Assembly: GCA_020629515.1 (NCBI GenBank)
Contig: JAHDDE010000017.1
Location: 16,648-80,647, forward strand
Length of the DNA stretch: 64,000 bases
Direction of reading: 5' to 3'
Source: Saprospiraceae bacterium
GTDB lineage: Bacteria > Bacteroidota > Bacteroidia > Chitinophagales > Saprospiraceae
Under the pieces are notes generated by a model. That model was not told where the DNA came from, ran no database searches, and was given only the letters and a program-made list of their open reading frames with translations. Of the stretch, positions 18,963 to 27,053 are shown in pieces (the stretch's first letter is position 1; each line of letters begins with the position of its first letter). The position numbers and the translations under genes are program-made.

Positions 18963-20624
18963 TTAGGTTTTAGTTGTTTTATTTTTCTTTTTGCCTTTCA
19001 TTTTGCCCGACATCTCTAATGCTTTTTTGATATCTAAGATCCCTCCACTAACAGAAAGTTTGTCAAAAGAAATTAATTTTTCTTCGCCAGGCTGATTGAC
19101 TAAAGTAGTTAGTGGCTGAGTAGAACTAATCAATATTTCTTTTACTTGTTTTGCGCTTAAATCAGGAAAATATGATCTTATCAAAGCTGCAGCACCTGAT
19201 ACCACAGGGGCGGCCATACTGGTTCCCTGTGAAACTTGATAATTATCGTTTGGAACTGTTGATAAAATAAATTCCCCAGGCGCAAAAATATCTACCTCTT
19301 CTTGTCCGTAATTAGAAAATGAAGCTACCATGTTTTCATTATCAAATTTTGAGGAAGCTCCTATCATAAGCCAATTCTTAGCTTTTTTCTTTTTCCAAAA
19401 TAAAAATCCTTTTGGCTTGATATAAATGTCATTTGGAAAGGTTTCATTTTTATCAATGTCTTCACCCGAGTTGCCTGCCGCACAAACGATTAAAACATCG
19501 TTTTTTTCAGCAAATCGAACAGCATCATCAACATAAGATTTATTTGGAGAGATCCCTTTGCCAAAGCTCATATTGATAATATCAGCACCATTTTCAACAG
19601 CATATCTTATGGCGTTTGCTACATCTTTGTCTCTTTCATCTCCATTGGGCACTGCTCTAATAACCATTATTTTAGCATTATTAGCCACGCCATTAATCCC
19701 CATATTATTATTTCTTTCGGCTGCTATGATTCCAGATACATGAGTGCCATGCATAGCATCGGGGCCTTCAACTAAATTGTTGCCGTAATACCGATTAGAG
19801 AGGTCTTCATAGTCGTCACCAACAATTTCTCTTGTATCATAATTGATGTTATAGTGATATTTAAATTTGCTACCATAATAATCTTGCATTTCGGCAAACT
19901 CAGGAGGTAATAGAATAAGTTCTATTTCTTCCAAAGAAGGTATGTAACCTAAATCTTGTCTTAATACAGATACTACATTGTTAGCCATCTGACCACCTCT
20001 ATCCAACTTGGTACTAAGAGAATCTGCTAAAGTCGCATTTAGCTGTTCATCTCCCAGATATTCCTTTAAATAGTCAATTATCTCTTGATATATGACCCTT
20101 GTGCTCTCTAATTGATTGAACTGATTTTCTGCGCTAGCAATCTCTTTTTCAATTTTTTTACCGTACTCGTTATATTTATTATATTCTTCAATTTCCTTTT
20201 CACTTAAGGTCGAAGGATCGACATTTTCATATTTTCTATTCAGTTTAATATATGAACGTGTCATTTCGTAGGTATCTCCTGCTACTTGACGACCGTCTTG
20301 ACCACCAATAAAATTCCATCCATTTATGTCATCGATATACCCATTATTATCATCATCTATACCATTGTTAGGTATTTCATCTGTATTGATCCATATCACA
20401 TCATCAAGATCTTCATGCTCTATATCGACTCCAGAATCTATGACAGCAACCACAACAGTTTTACCTTTTTTATTTTTAAGTACATTTTCATATACCCAGT
20501 CAGTATTTATGTTGTAAGGTTTTGCTTTTGTTTTTTCACCATGATACCAATTGTTATCTTGAGCAAAAAATACAGAGGTTAATAAGGTTGATAGAGTTAT
20601 AAGAAATATTGATTTTAATGACAT
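18963..20624 (-). CDS. secreted S8 (subtilisin-like) serine peptidase
   Basis: A 553-residue exported protease with signal peptide MSLKSIFLITLSTLLTSVFFAQ. The catalytic triad is Asp63 (AVIDSGVD), His292 (MHGTHVSG) and Ser468 (GTSMAAP). The oxyanion Asn383 lies in AAGNSGED. The Asp-to-His distance of 229 residues is far longer than in classical subtilisins. The insert of about 170 residues (115-285) is charged, mostly helical and partly coiled-coil-like. No type IX sorting domain is seen at the lysine-rich C-terminus. Substrate unknown. Confidence 0.9.
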   Translation of the reverse strand: MSLKSIFLITLSTLLTSVFFAQDNNWYHGEKTKAKPYNINTDWVYENVLKNKKGKTVVVAVIDSGVDIEHEDLDDVIWINTDEIPNNGIDDDNNGYIDDINGWNFIGGQDGRQVAGDTYEMTRSYIKLNRKYENVDPSTLSEKEIEEYNKYNEYGKKIEKEIASAENQFNQLESTRVIYQEIIDYLKEYLGDEQLNATLADSLSTKLDRGGQMANNVVSVLRQDLGYIPSLEEIELILLPPEFAEMQDYYGSKFKYHYNINYDTREIVGDDYEDLSNRYYGNNLVEGPDAMHGTHVSGIIAAERNNNMGINGVANNAKIMVIRAVPNGDERDKDVANAIRYAVENGADIINMSFGKGISPNKSYVDDAVRFAEKNDVLIVCAAGNSGEDIDKNETFPNDIYIKPKGFLFWKKKKAKNWLMIGASSKFDNENMVASFSNYGQEEVDIFAPGEFILSTVPNDNYQVSQGTSMAAPVVSGAAALIRSYFPDLSAKQVKEILISSTQPLTTLVNQPGEEKLISFDKLSVSGGILDIKKALEMSGKMKGKKKNKTTKT

Positions 20625-20718
20625 GTAATGTTTTGTTTTTGCCTCTTAGATAAAGAAATTTAAAAGGCGATTGTTTTAATTGGAATTGGCATATCATAAG
20701 GTAATCCGCCTAAAGGGG

Positions 20719-20726
20719 CAAAAGTA
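20719..20726 (-). promoter_or_regulatory. -7 promoter element, probably for the S8 peptidase
   Basis: Minus-strand TACTTTTG matches TAnnTTTG exactly. The peptidase ATG is 94 bases downstream, which would give a 5' leader of about 90 bases. Confidence 0.4.
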
Positions 20727-20746
20727 TATAAAATTATATTGCTGAA

Positions 20747-22633
20747 GTGTTAGAGATATCTCAAACAAAAGCTATTAAGCTACTAAATAATATCTGGGGG
20801 TACGATCAATTTCGTTCTCCACAGTGGGAGGTTATAGCATCTTTAGTTTCTCATAATCATGTTTTAGCCTTATTACCGACAGGTGGGGGGAAGTCTATAT
20901 GTTATCAAGTGCCGGCATTGTTAGCTCAAGGAGTGACTATAGTGGTTTCTCCACTCATTTCACTCATGGAGGATCAAGTCGAAGATTTAAAACACAGAGG
21001 AATAAGGGCAGAGTGTATTCATTCAGGAAAGTCACTTTTATCTATTGATAGGATTTTGGACAACTGTGTTTATGGCCACATTAAATTGTTGTACGTATCA
21101 CCAGAAAGATTAAAGACCGATTTATTTTTATCCAGGGCGGATCGGATGAATATTGATTTATTTGTTATAGATGAAGCACACTGTATCTCCCAATGGGGCC
21201 ATGACTTTAGGCCATCCTATTTATTAATCAAGAATTTTATCTCAGCTCTCTCTGTAAAGAAAATTATAGCTTTAACAGCTACAGCTACTGAGAATACCAT
21301 TGATGAGATATGCACAGAACTAAACTTTGTTGACCATAAAATTATCCGAAAAAGCTATGAACGTAGGAATATCTCGATATCCATCCATAAAAGTGATGAC
21401 AAAATAAATGACGTAGTACGCCTTATTAGTGATCGAAAAGGACAGAAGGTTTTACTCTATTGTAGAAGTCGTAGACAAGTCGAGATGCTCTCTTCGACAT
21501 TAAATACACATATCCCATCGGCATACTATCATGCAGGTTTGTCCTTTAAAGAAAAGAAGCAAATACAAGAGGATTTTAAAAGGGGAGGGTTAAATCTCGT
21601 CGTAGCCACCAATGCATTCGGAATGGGAATTGATGTGTCAAATATTAGAACCATAGTGCACTTTGGTATACCTCCGTCAATAGAGGATTATTATCAAGAA
21701 ATAGGAAGGGCGGGTAGAGATGGTCATGAATCAGAAGCGATTATGATATACGACTACTCAGATATATCTCGGATGCAAGAATTTATAAAATATCAATTTG
21801 TCGATATATCAATCCTTTATCAGTATTACAAGAAGATTTGTATCTTCTACAAATTAGAACTTAACACGGGTGAAGGGATAAATGTGCCATTTGATATTCA
21901 ATTTTTATCTAAACGATTTAAGATTAAAACGATAGAATTAAATGGAATAATTGAAGGCCTTAGATCAATTGGATTGATAGCAACTGATATCAATCCTAAG
22001 AAGCAGTATTTCATTAAATTAAAAGTCGCAGCAAGATTTATCCGTGATAATTTCTATCGAAAAAATGAGAAGGATTTATTATATCATTTCATGCGCACGT
22101 ATAATAATATATGGGAGACCTGGACAGAAATTGATGTCGAGAAAATCGCATTAAAAATAGATGAGAGCGTTGATGAAATTGAAAAATTATTAAAAAAACT
22201 TAGAGAAAAAAATGCTATTAACCTCAAGGTTATAGAAGAGGGGCCCCGATTAATATTTCTAACAAATAGAATGGTGCAATATGATTTCAATTTAAAGTCA
22301 AAAAAGTATCACTTCTTAAAAAATCAAAAGACTAAACAATTAAACAGCATGTTGCAGTACATATCGGCTGGAAGATGTAGGTCTAAATCCTTGATGAACT
22401 ATTTTGATGAAGACTATCCACATAACTGTAGTAAATGTGATTCTTGCAAAATGTCAGAGAATGTAATCTCTCGGTCTTCTAATCTTAAAGAATATATATT
22501 GACATTAGATCCACCAAATCTCAAAGAATTTGTTCGAAATGCTTTTGTTAATAGATTAAATGATGAATTAGAAGTTATTCAAATGTTGGATGTCGAGGGG
22601 CTCATATCAATTGATAAGGAATTATGGAGTTAA
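20747..22633 (+). CDS. recQ: RecQ-family ATP-dependent DNA helicase
   Basis: A superfamily 2 3'-5' helicase of 628 residues. Walker A LLPTGGGKS is at residues 43-50, the Walker B/DEAH box is IDEAHCISQWGHDFRPSY, and ALTATAT is motif III. Motif VI is EIGRAGRDG. The zinc-binding Cys cluster (GRC...NCSKCDSC) lies near residues 542-565. No HRDC domain follows, so this is the short Bacteroidota form. The start is a GTG at 20747; no suitable ATG lies nearby. Its last 10 bases overlap the start of the glycosyltransferase gene. Confidence 0.92.
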   Translation: MLEISQTKAIKLLNNIWGYDQFRSPQWEVIASLVSHNHVLALLPTGGGKSICYQVPALLAQGVTIVVSPLISLMEDQVEDLKHRGIRAECIHSGKSLLSIDRILDNCVYGHIKLLYVSPERLKTDLFLSRADRMNIDLFVIDEAHCISQWGHDFRPSYLLIKNFISALSVKKIIALTATATENTIDEICTELNFVDHKIIRKSYERRNISISIHKSDDKINDVVRLISDRKGQKVLLYCRSRRQVEMLSSTLNTHIPSAYYHAGLSFKEKKQIQEDFKRGGLNLVVATNAFGMGIDVSNIRTIVHFGIPPSIEDYYQEIGRAGRDGHESEAIMIYDYSDISRMQEFIKYQFVDISILYQYYKKICIFYKLELNTGEGINVPFDIQFLSKRFKIKTIELNGIIEGLRSIGLIATDINPKKQYFIKLKVAARFIRDNFYRKNEKDLLYHFMRTYNNIWETWTEIDVEKIALKIDESVDEIEKLLKKLREKNAINLKVIEEGPRLIFLTNRMVQYDFNLKSKKYHFLKNQKTKQLNSMLQYISAGRCRSKSLMNYFDEDYPHNCSKCDSCKMSENVISRSSNLKEYILTLDPPNLKEFVRNAFVNRLNDELEVIQMLDVEGLISIDKELWS

Positions 22634-23730
22634 GAGGGGCCTATGATCATATACTTTTAGTAACAAATGATTTGGTCAATGATCGTCGAATGATCAAAAT
22701 ATGTGATTTCTTAGCTTCTTCTGAAAAGAAAAAAGTCTTATTAATTGGACGGCAATTGAAAGATTCAATATCCTTAAAACATAAATCATTTGATCAATAT
22801 AGATTGAAATGTTGGTTTAAGGGTGGGCCACTATTTTATTTAGAGATTAATATTCGGTTTTTAGTAATGTTGAAACAGTTACAGTTTACAACTTTAACCG
22901 CTAATGATATTGATACTGTATTGTCTGGTTTACTTTTAAGAAGAATTAGAAAATTTCAATTTTTCATTGATTGCCATGAGTACTTTAGCGAAGTACCTGA
23001 ATTGACTGGTCGTCCGATTAAAAAGTGGTTATGGCGAAAATTGGCGTATAAAGCTATTGGGGTTTCTGATAAAAGATATACTGTTAATGCTCAATTGGCC
23101 GAACAGTTGATGTTGAGATATAGACGAAAATTTAAAATAGTAAGAAACGTCCCAAATGATTGGGATAAATATTTGCCAAGGAGAACAGAAGATAATTTCA
23201 CAATTGTGTATTTAGGTGTGCTAAATCAGGGAAGAGGCTTAATTGAGATGATAGAGGCGATGCTGCAACTGACTTTCGCGAAATTAAAAATAATAGGGGA
23301 TGGTGTCTTGAAAGATAATTTGAAAAAGCTGGTTGCAAAGTATGGATTGCATGAAAGGGTAGAGTTATTAGGAAGTCTTTCTGAGGCGGAATTTGGCGAA
23401 CATCTCATCAATTCAGATATGGGAATTAATTTGCTCGATAATTCATCCCAAAATTACTTTTATTCTTCTGCTAATAAGTTTTATGATTATCTATCTTATG
23501 GATTGCCAGTATTGACTATGAGGTTCCCCGTTTATGAGGCTTTTGTAAATCAACACCCAGTGGCTTTTTTGATTGACGATTTAACAATGGATAGTATAGT
23601 AAAAGGAGTTAATGAGATACATTCTAATAAAATCAAAGAAAGACTTGTAAATCTCCTACCACAGATCAAAAAAACACATGCTTGGTCAATGGACCAAGAA
23701 GTACTCAAAGAGATATATGACGTTACCTGA
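22624..23730 (+). CDS. glycosyltransferase, GT4-like (GT-B fold)
   Basis: A 368-residue GT-B type glycosyltransferase. Marks are HEYFSEVPELTGR in the acceptor lobe, RNVPNDWD at the inter-domain linker, VYLGVLNQGRGLIEMIEAM at the start of the donor lobe, LKIIGDG, ELLGSLSEAEFGEHL and YSSANKFYDYLSYGLPVLTM. The canonical EX7E region is partly changed (NSDMGINLL...YFYSSANKFYDYL). It probably adds a sugar from a nucleotide donor to a surface glycan or lipid. It overlaps recQ by 10 bases, which implies coupled translation. Confidence 0.85.
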   Translation: MELRGAYDHILLVTNDLVNDRRMIKICDFLASSEKKKVLLIGRQLKDSISLKHKSFDQYRLKCWFKGGPLFYLEINIRFLVMLKQLQFTTLTANDIDTVLSGLLLRRIRKFQFFIDCHEYFSEVPELTGRPIKKWLWRKLAYKAIGVSDKRYTVNAQLAEQLMLRYRRKFKIVRNVPNDWDKYLPRRTEDNFTIVYLGVLNQGRGLIEMIEAMLQLTFAKLKIIGDGVLKDNLKKLVAKYGLHERVELLGSLSEAEFGEHLINSDMGINLLDNSSQNYFYSSANKFYDYLSYGLPVLTMRFPVYEAFVNQHPVAFLIDDLTMDSIVKGVNEIHSNKIKERLVNLLPQIKKTHAWSMDQEVLKEIYDVT

Positions 23731-24148
23731 CTCGGTGCCAAGTTTGGGTTCTACCTAATGCGGGAATGCCTATATATCCTCTTACATTTAATGTATTCTT
23801 ATCTGGCATTGTAATTTTACATTTATAGTCTTTTCCAACTTCTGGATCAAGAATACGCCCGCCTTGCCAGACATTACCATTTTTTGACATGTCATATATT
23901 ATTTCCATACCTAAGACTGGTTTGTCTTTTTTATCACCTTTACATAACTCACATACCACAGTTTCTTCCACATCAAAAATCTTAATTATTTTGGCGGATA
24001 TTTCGCCATTTACTTCCTGAATTTGTATGTGAGAGGAAGGTTTTCCATCTTTGTCGTCTATCGCCTCCCAAATGCCATCAATACTATACTGACCAAAAAC
24101 GCAGGTCGATAAAACTAAGGTAAAACCAAAGGTAAAGAGGTATTGCAT
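23723..24148 (-). CDS. DUF2147 secreted protein
   Basis: A 141-residue exported protein. The signal peptide (MQYLFTFGFTLVLSTCVFG) is followed by the DUF2147 beta-barrel-like domain, with DGIWEAIDDKDGKPSSHIQI, the paired cysteines in VVCELCKGDKKDKPVLGMEI, and the C-terminal LNVRGYIGIPALGRTQTWHRV. The function is not established. The two Cys in CELC may form a disulfide in the periplasm. It converges with the glycosyltransferase gene and overlaps it by 8 bases. Confidence 0.85.
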   Translation of the reverse strand: MQYLFTFGFTLVLSTCVFGQYSIDGIWEAIDDKDGKPSSHIQIQEVNGEISAKIIKIFDVEETVVCELCKGDKKDKPVLGMEIIYDMSKNGNVWQGGRILDPEVGKDYKCKITMPDKNTLNVRGYIGIPALGRTQTWHRVR

Positions 24149-24194
24149 TGTTATTTTTTAGGAATAATAACGTCCTCTATAATTTGTCTATTGT

Positions 24195-25010
24195 TTACAT
24201 ATCACGTCTCATAAAACTGTAATAGGAAAAACCTAAGAAAACAGTTATCCAAAATGAAGTACCCATTGCAGCATGACTATATTCTAATAAAAAGTTGAAG
24301 TCAATGTCTTTCTTTGGAATTAAATCTGCAAATCTATAAAGTGGAAGAGGCATTAGGTCCTCAATACAATTAGAGGGGTAGAAGTTGATCGATTCATTAT
24401 TGAAAAATCTAAAATGTACGGCCCACTTTAAGATCGCTTCTAACATGAGAATGTAACATAAGTAGAATAAGACAGCTACACCTGATCGCCTGATCAAAAA
24501 ACCAGAGAATAATCCAAAACTCATATAGCCCAAACTCATTAAAAAGAATCGTGAGATGGCCCAACTGTTATCAAAAGCCTGACTCATTGACCAATCTTCT
24601 GTATGGGTTATTCCTATTAGAAACGCGATTACACCATAATACAAGGCAGCACAAAAGCTAATGGCTATTATACTATACACCTTGCCAAGAAAGTAATCCT
24701 TTCTTGTCATGCCTATGATAATATTTTGTCGAAAAGTTTTATATCCTATTTCATTGACAACGATAAAAACAGAGATAAGCCCTAAGAAGAAAAAAACTAA
24801 CCAATTGCCAGCATATCCTAAATAATCCCATACCATTGGAAAAGTGAAAAAGACTTCATTATTTGGTAATGGGGGAGGTACATTCTCAAACTCTTTACCT
24901 ATAAAGATTACTGTAGGTAGCATTATCACAAACATCAATGAAAGAAGACTTACGACTGCATTCTTTTTGAATTTTGTATACTCAAGAAATAGTAAACTCA
25001 GAATAGACAT
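24195..25010 (-). CDS. ABC-2 type transporter permease
   Basis: A 271-residue integral membrane protein with about six hydrophobic segments: VVSLLSLMFVIMLPTVIFIG, WLVFFFLGLISVFIVV, ISFCAALYYGVIAFLIG, SRFFLMSLGYMSFGLFSGFLI, AVLFYLCYILMLEAIL and a C-terminal helix. The RQNIIIGMTRKDYFLGKV loop is typical of ABC-2 permeases. I start it at 25010, 10 bases after the ATPase stop. A frame extending to 25076 would overlap the ATPase gene with an extra basic stretch. Partner of the ATPase upstream; substrate unknown. Confidence 0.82.
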   Translation of the reverse strand: MSILSLLFLEYTKFKKNAVVSLLSLMFVIMLPTVIFIGKEFENVPPPLPNNEVFFTFPMVWDYLGYAGNWLVFFFLGLISVFIVVNEIGYKTFRQNIIIGMTRKDYFLGKVYSIIAISFCAALYYGVIAFLIGITHTEDWSMSQAFDNSWAISRFFLMSLGYMSFGLFSGFLIRRSGVAVLFYLCYILMLEAILKWAVHFRFFNNESINFYPSNCIEDLMPLPLYRFADLIPKKDIDFNFLLEYSHAAMGTSFWITVFLGFSYYSFMRRDM

Positions 25011-25020
25011 AATTGGGTTT

Positions 25021-25911
25021 TTAGGCGTTTTTAGTGATTTCAAGAAACTCTTCTTCAAGGCGTTTTTTACGCGCAACTAATCTGGTAGGAATAATACCCA
25101 TTTCATAAATATCTTTACTCAATACCTTGATATCAGTTGATTCGTCAATTAATAATTCTACCCAATCTTTTTTGGGTACTATGCTGTTTATATATTGTCG
25201 ATCACTAAGTGCAGATATCAATTGTTCTTGATTATCTGAGTTGATTTCTACTGTGATATCATTACTAAGAATTGCACCTACAGGACCAGTAGCGAGAAGT
25301 TTCCCTTTTTTGATAATTGTGACGTGACTACAGATTTTTTCGACTTCATCAAGGATATGAGATGCCATAATCACAGTATTACCCAAAGAAGCAATACGGC
25401 TTAAGATGTTTCTGACTTCAGCTATACCTTCAGGATCTAGCCCGTTAGTGGGTTCATCAAAAATTAATACTTGTGGATCTCCTATCATAGTAGCTGCTAT
25501 AGCAAGTCTCTGTTTCATACCTAAAGAGTAGGTCCTAAAAGCAGACTTCTTTCTATGAGCTAAATTGACTAAATCAAGCAATTCGTCTATGTTGACTGAT
25601 GAAGCACCTTTAATTTGTCTAACTATTTCAAGATTTTCACCAGCGGTGAGATAGGGATAGAAATTAGGGGTTTCTAAAATTGCACCTATATGCACTCTTG
25701 CTCGTTCACCGTATTGTCCATCAAACCATTCATAAGTTCCCGAGTCTTGCCTTAAAATATCGAGAATGATACCTAAAGTAGTGGTTTTCCCACTTCCATT
25801 TGGGCCCAATAAGCCGTAAACATTACCCTTCTCTATGACAAGATTTAGATTGTCCACGGCATTTATTTTGCCATAGCTCTTAGTCAATTGTTCTATCCGA
25901 AGTACTGGCAT
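25021..25911 (-). CDS. ABC transporter ATP-binding protein
   Basis: A 296-residue ATPase with Walker A GPNGSGKTTT (about residues 37-46), signature YSLGMKQRLAIA, Walker B VLIFDEPTNGLDPEG and the switch His in MASHILDEV. The C-terminal 80 residues form the extension common in BcrA-like and GldA-like exporters (VARKKRLEEEFLEIT). It forms a two-gene unit with the ABC-2 permease. The sequence alone does not tell whether this serves gliding (GldA-like), lipid or drug export, and GldF/GldG-type partners are not adjacent. Confidence 0.9.
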   Translation of the reverse strand: MPVLRIEQLTKSYGKINAVDNLNLVIEKGNVYGLLGPNGSGKTTTLGIILDILRQDSGTYEWFDGQYGERARVHIGAILETPNFYPYLTAGENLEIVRQIKGASSVNIDELLDLVNLAHRKKSAFRTYSLGMKQRLAIAATMIGDPQVLIFDEPTNGLDPEGIAEVRNILSRIASLGNTVIMASHILDEVEKICSHVTIIKKGKLLATGPVGAILSNDITVEINSDNQEQLISALSDRQYINSIVPKKDWVELLIDESTDIKVLSKDIYEMGIIPTRLVARKKRLEEEFLEITKNA

Positions 25912-26020
25912 TAATAATATTTTTTTACAAGATAAGCGTTCAACGCATTGTAGAAGTTAGAATTAGATGAAAACAAGAAATTTCCCGATAAGAGTGATTT
26001 TTAGAAATATCATTAGTCAT

Positions 26021-26052
26021 TTTTATAAAATGAAAAATAAAACATATACTTG
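26021..26052 (+). promoter_or_regulatory. candidate promoter of the his leader
   Basis: TTTT at 26021-26024, 20 bases, then TATACTTG at 26045-26052. Each element is one base from the TTTG-N20-TAnnTTTG pattern. If it is used, the transcript begins at about 26057, exactly where the GTG of the histidine leader peptide lies. Confidence 0.45.
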
Positions 26053-26056
26053 CATT

Positions 26057-26116
26057 GTGAAATTAACAATCCATATACACGTACATCATACACATAGAGT
26101 CCATCTCTTATGGTGA
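26057..26116 (+). CDS. hisL: histidine operon leader peptide
   Basis: A 19-codon frame read as MKLTIHIHVHHTHRVHLLW from a GTG start. Six of 19 codons are histidine, concentrated at 26072-26104, and a strong terminator hairpin follows before hisG. The frame is also open upstream to an ATG at 26030, giving 28 codons, but that ATG falls within the predicted promoter. Stalling at His codons when charged tRNA-His is scarce would control read-through. Identified from codon content, position and hairpin; there is no homology support because leader peptides are too short. Confidence 0.85.
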   Translation: MKLTIHIHVHHTHRVHLLW

Positions 26117-26185
26117 GCGTATAGGATTTATAAATAAATAATATAGAAAACCCGCTTGCTATTGAACGTAAGCGGGTTTTTTTGT
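26111..26185 (+). promoter_or_regulatory. his operon attenuator
   Basis: The terminator stem CCCGCTTGC (26151-26159) pairs with GTAAGCGGG (26068-offset arm at 26168-26176) and is extended by AAAA/TTTT; seven T residues follow to 26183. The segment TGGTGAGCG at 26111-26119, covering the leader stop codon, can instead pair by eye with CGCTTGCTA at 26153-26161 (nine pairs, three wobble). A ribosome finishing the leader would cover this segment and let the terminator form; one stalled on His codons would leave it free. hisG begins 12 bases after the T-run. Confidence 0.8.
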
Positions 26186-26195
26186 TTAATCAATT

Positions 26196-27053
26196 ATGAT
26201 GTCTTTAAATATTGCAATACAAAAGTCTGGTCGATTATTTGATGATTCTGTTAAGTTGTTAAAAGAAGCAGGATTGAAAATTGATAACTCCAAAGGTCAA
26301 TTAAAAGCTACCATAGCTAATTTTGATGCAGAAGTATACTTTCTTCGTAACTCTGATATACCTAAATATTTAGAAGATGGGGTTGTAGATTTAGCTATCA
26401 TTGGCGAGAATACTTTACTGGAGAAGCAAGCTTCAGTTGATATACTTAGTCAACTTGGCTTTAGTAAATGCCGATTGTCTATCGCAACTCCTAAAGATGT
26501 AGTCTATAACGGTATCAACGATTTAAATGGAAAAAAAATAGCTACTTCATATCCCAATACTTTAAAATCATTTTTAAAAGAACATAAGATAGATGCTGAG
26601 ATACATTTAATAAGTGGTTCAGTAGAAATAGCTCCTAATATTGGATTAGCTGACGCAATATGTGATTTAGTAAGTTCTGGAAGCACCTTATTTAAAAACG
26701 GACTCCAAGAACAAGAGATTATTTTAAAATCGCAAGCCTGTATTGCTGTAAATAAAGATTTATCAAAAGAAAAACATGATATCATTGACCAACTTTTGTT
26801 TAGAGTTAATTCTGTCATGAAAGGTCGGAATCACAAATACATTCTTATGAATGTACCCAATGAGAATATTGCTGCGGTAAGTGATATTCTACCAGTGCTA
26901 AAAAGTCCGACAGTCTTACCTTTAGTCGAAGAAGGGTGGAGTTCTTTGCATTCCGTTATTGCCGAGCACGACTTTTGGAGTGTGATCAATGAATTGAAGT
27001 CTTTAGGCGCCGAAGGAATTCTAGTTGTGCCAATAGAAAAAATGGTTGTATGA
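26196..27053 (+). CDS. hisG: ATP phosphoribosyltransferase, long form
   Basis: The first and committed step of histidine synthesis, joining ATP and PRPP. The N-terminus LNIAIQKSGRLFDDSVKLL and the PRPP-binding region DAICDLVSSGSTLFKNGL (about residues 151-168) are clear. At 285 residues this is the long HisG with the C-terminal regulatory ACT-like domain (about 210-285), so feedback inhibition by histidine and no need for HisZ are expected. ATG 26196 or 26199. Its stop overlaps the hisD start (ATGA). Confidence 0.95.
   Translation: MMSLNIAIQKSGRLFDDSVKLLKEAGLKIDNSKGQLKATIANFDAEVYFLRNSDIPKYLEDGVVDLAIIGENTLLEKQASVDILSQLGFSKCRLSIATPKDVVYNGINDLNGKKIATSYPNTLKSFLKEHKIDAEIHLISGSVEIAPNIGLADAICDLVSSGSTLFKNGLQEQEIILKSQACIAVNKDLSKEKHDIIDQLLFRVNSVMKGRNHKYILMNVPNENIAAVSDILPVLKSPTVLPLVEEGWSSLHSVIAEHDFWSVINELKSLGAEGILVVPIEKMVV

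Noticed and set aside
24150..24171. Six-base inverted repeat GTTATT/AATAAC upstream of the DUF2147 gene
   Set aside because: Short, AT-only stem with a ten-base loop; likely chance.
25011..25076. A longer start for the ABC permease
   Set aside because: It would overlap the ATPase gene by 56 bases and adds a basic stretch not expected before the first membrane helix.
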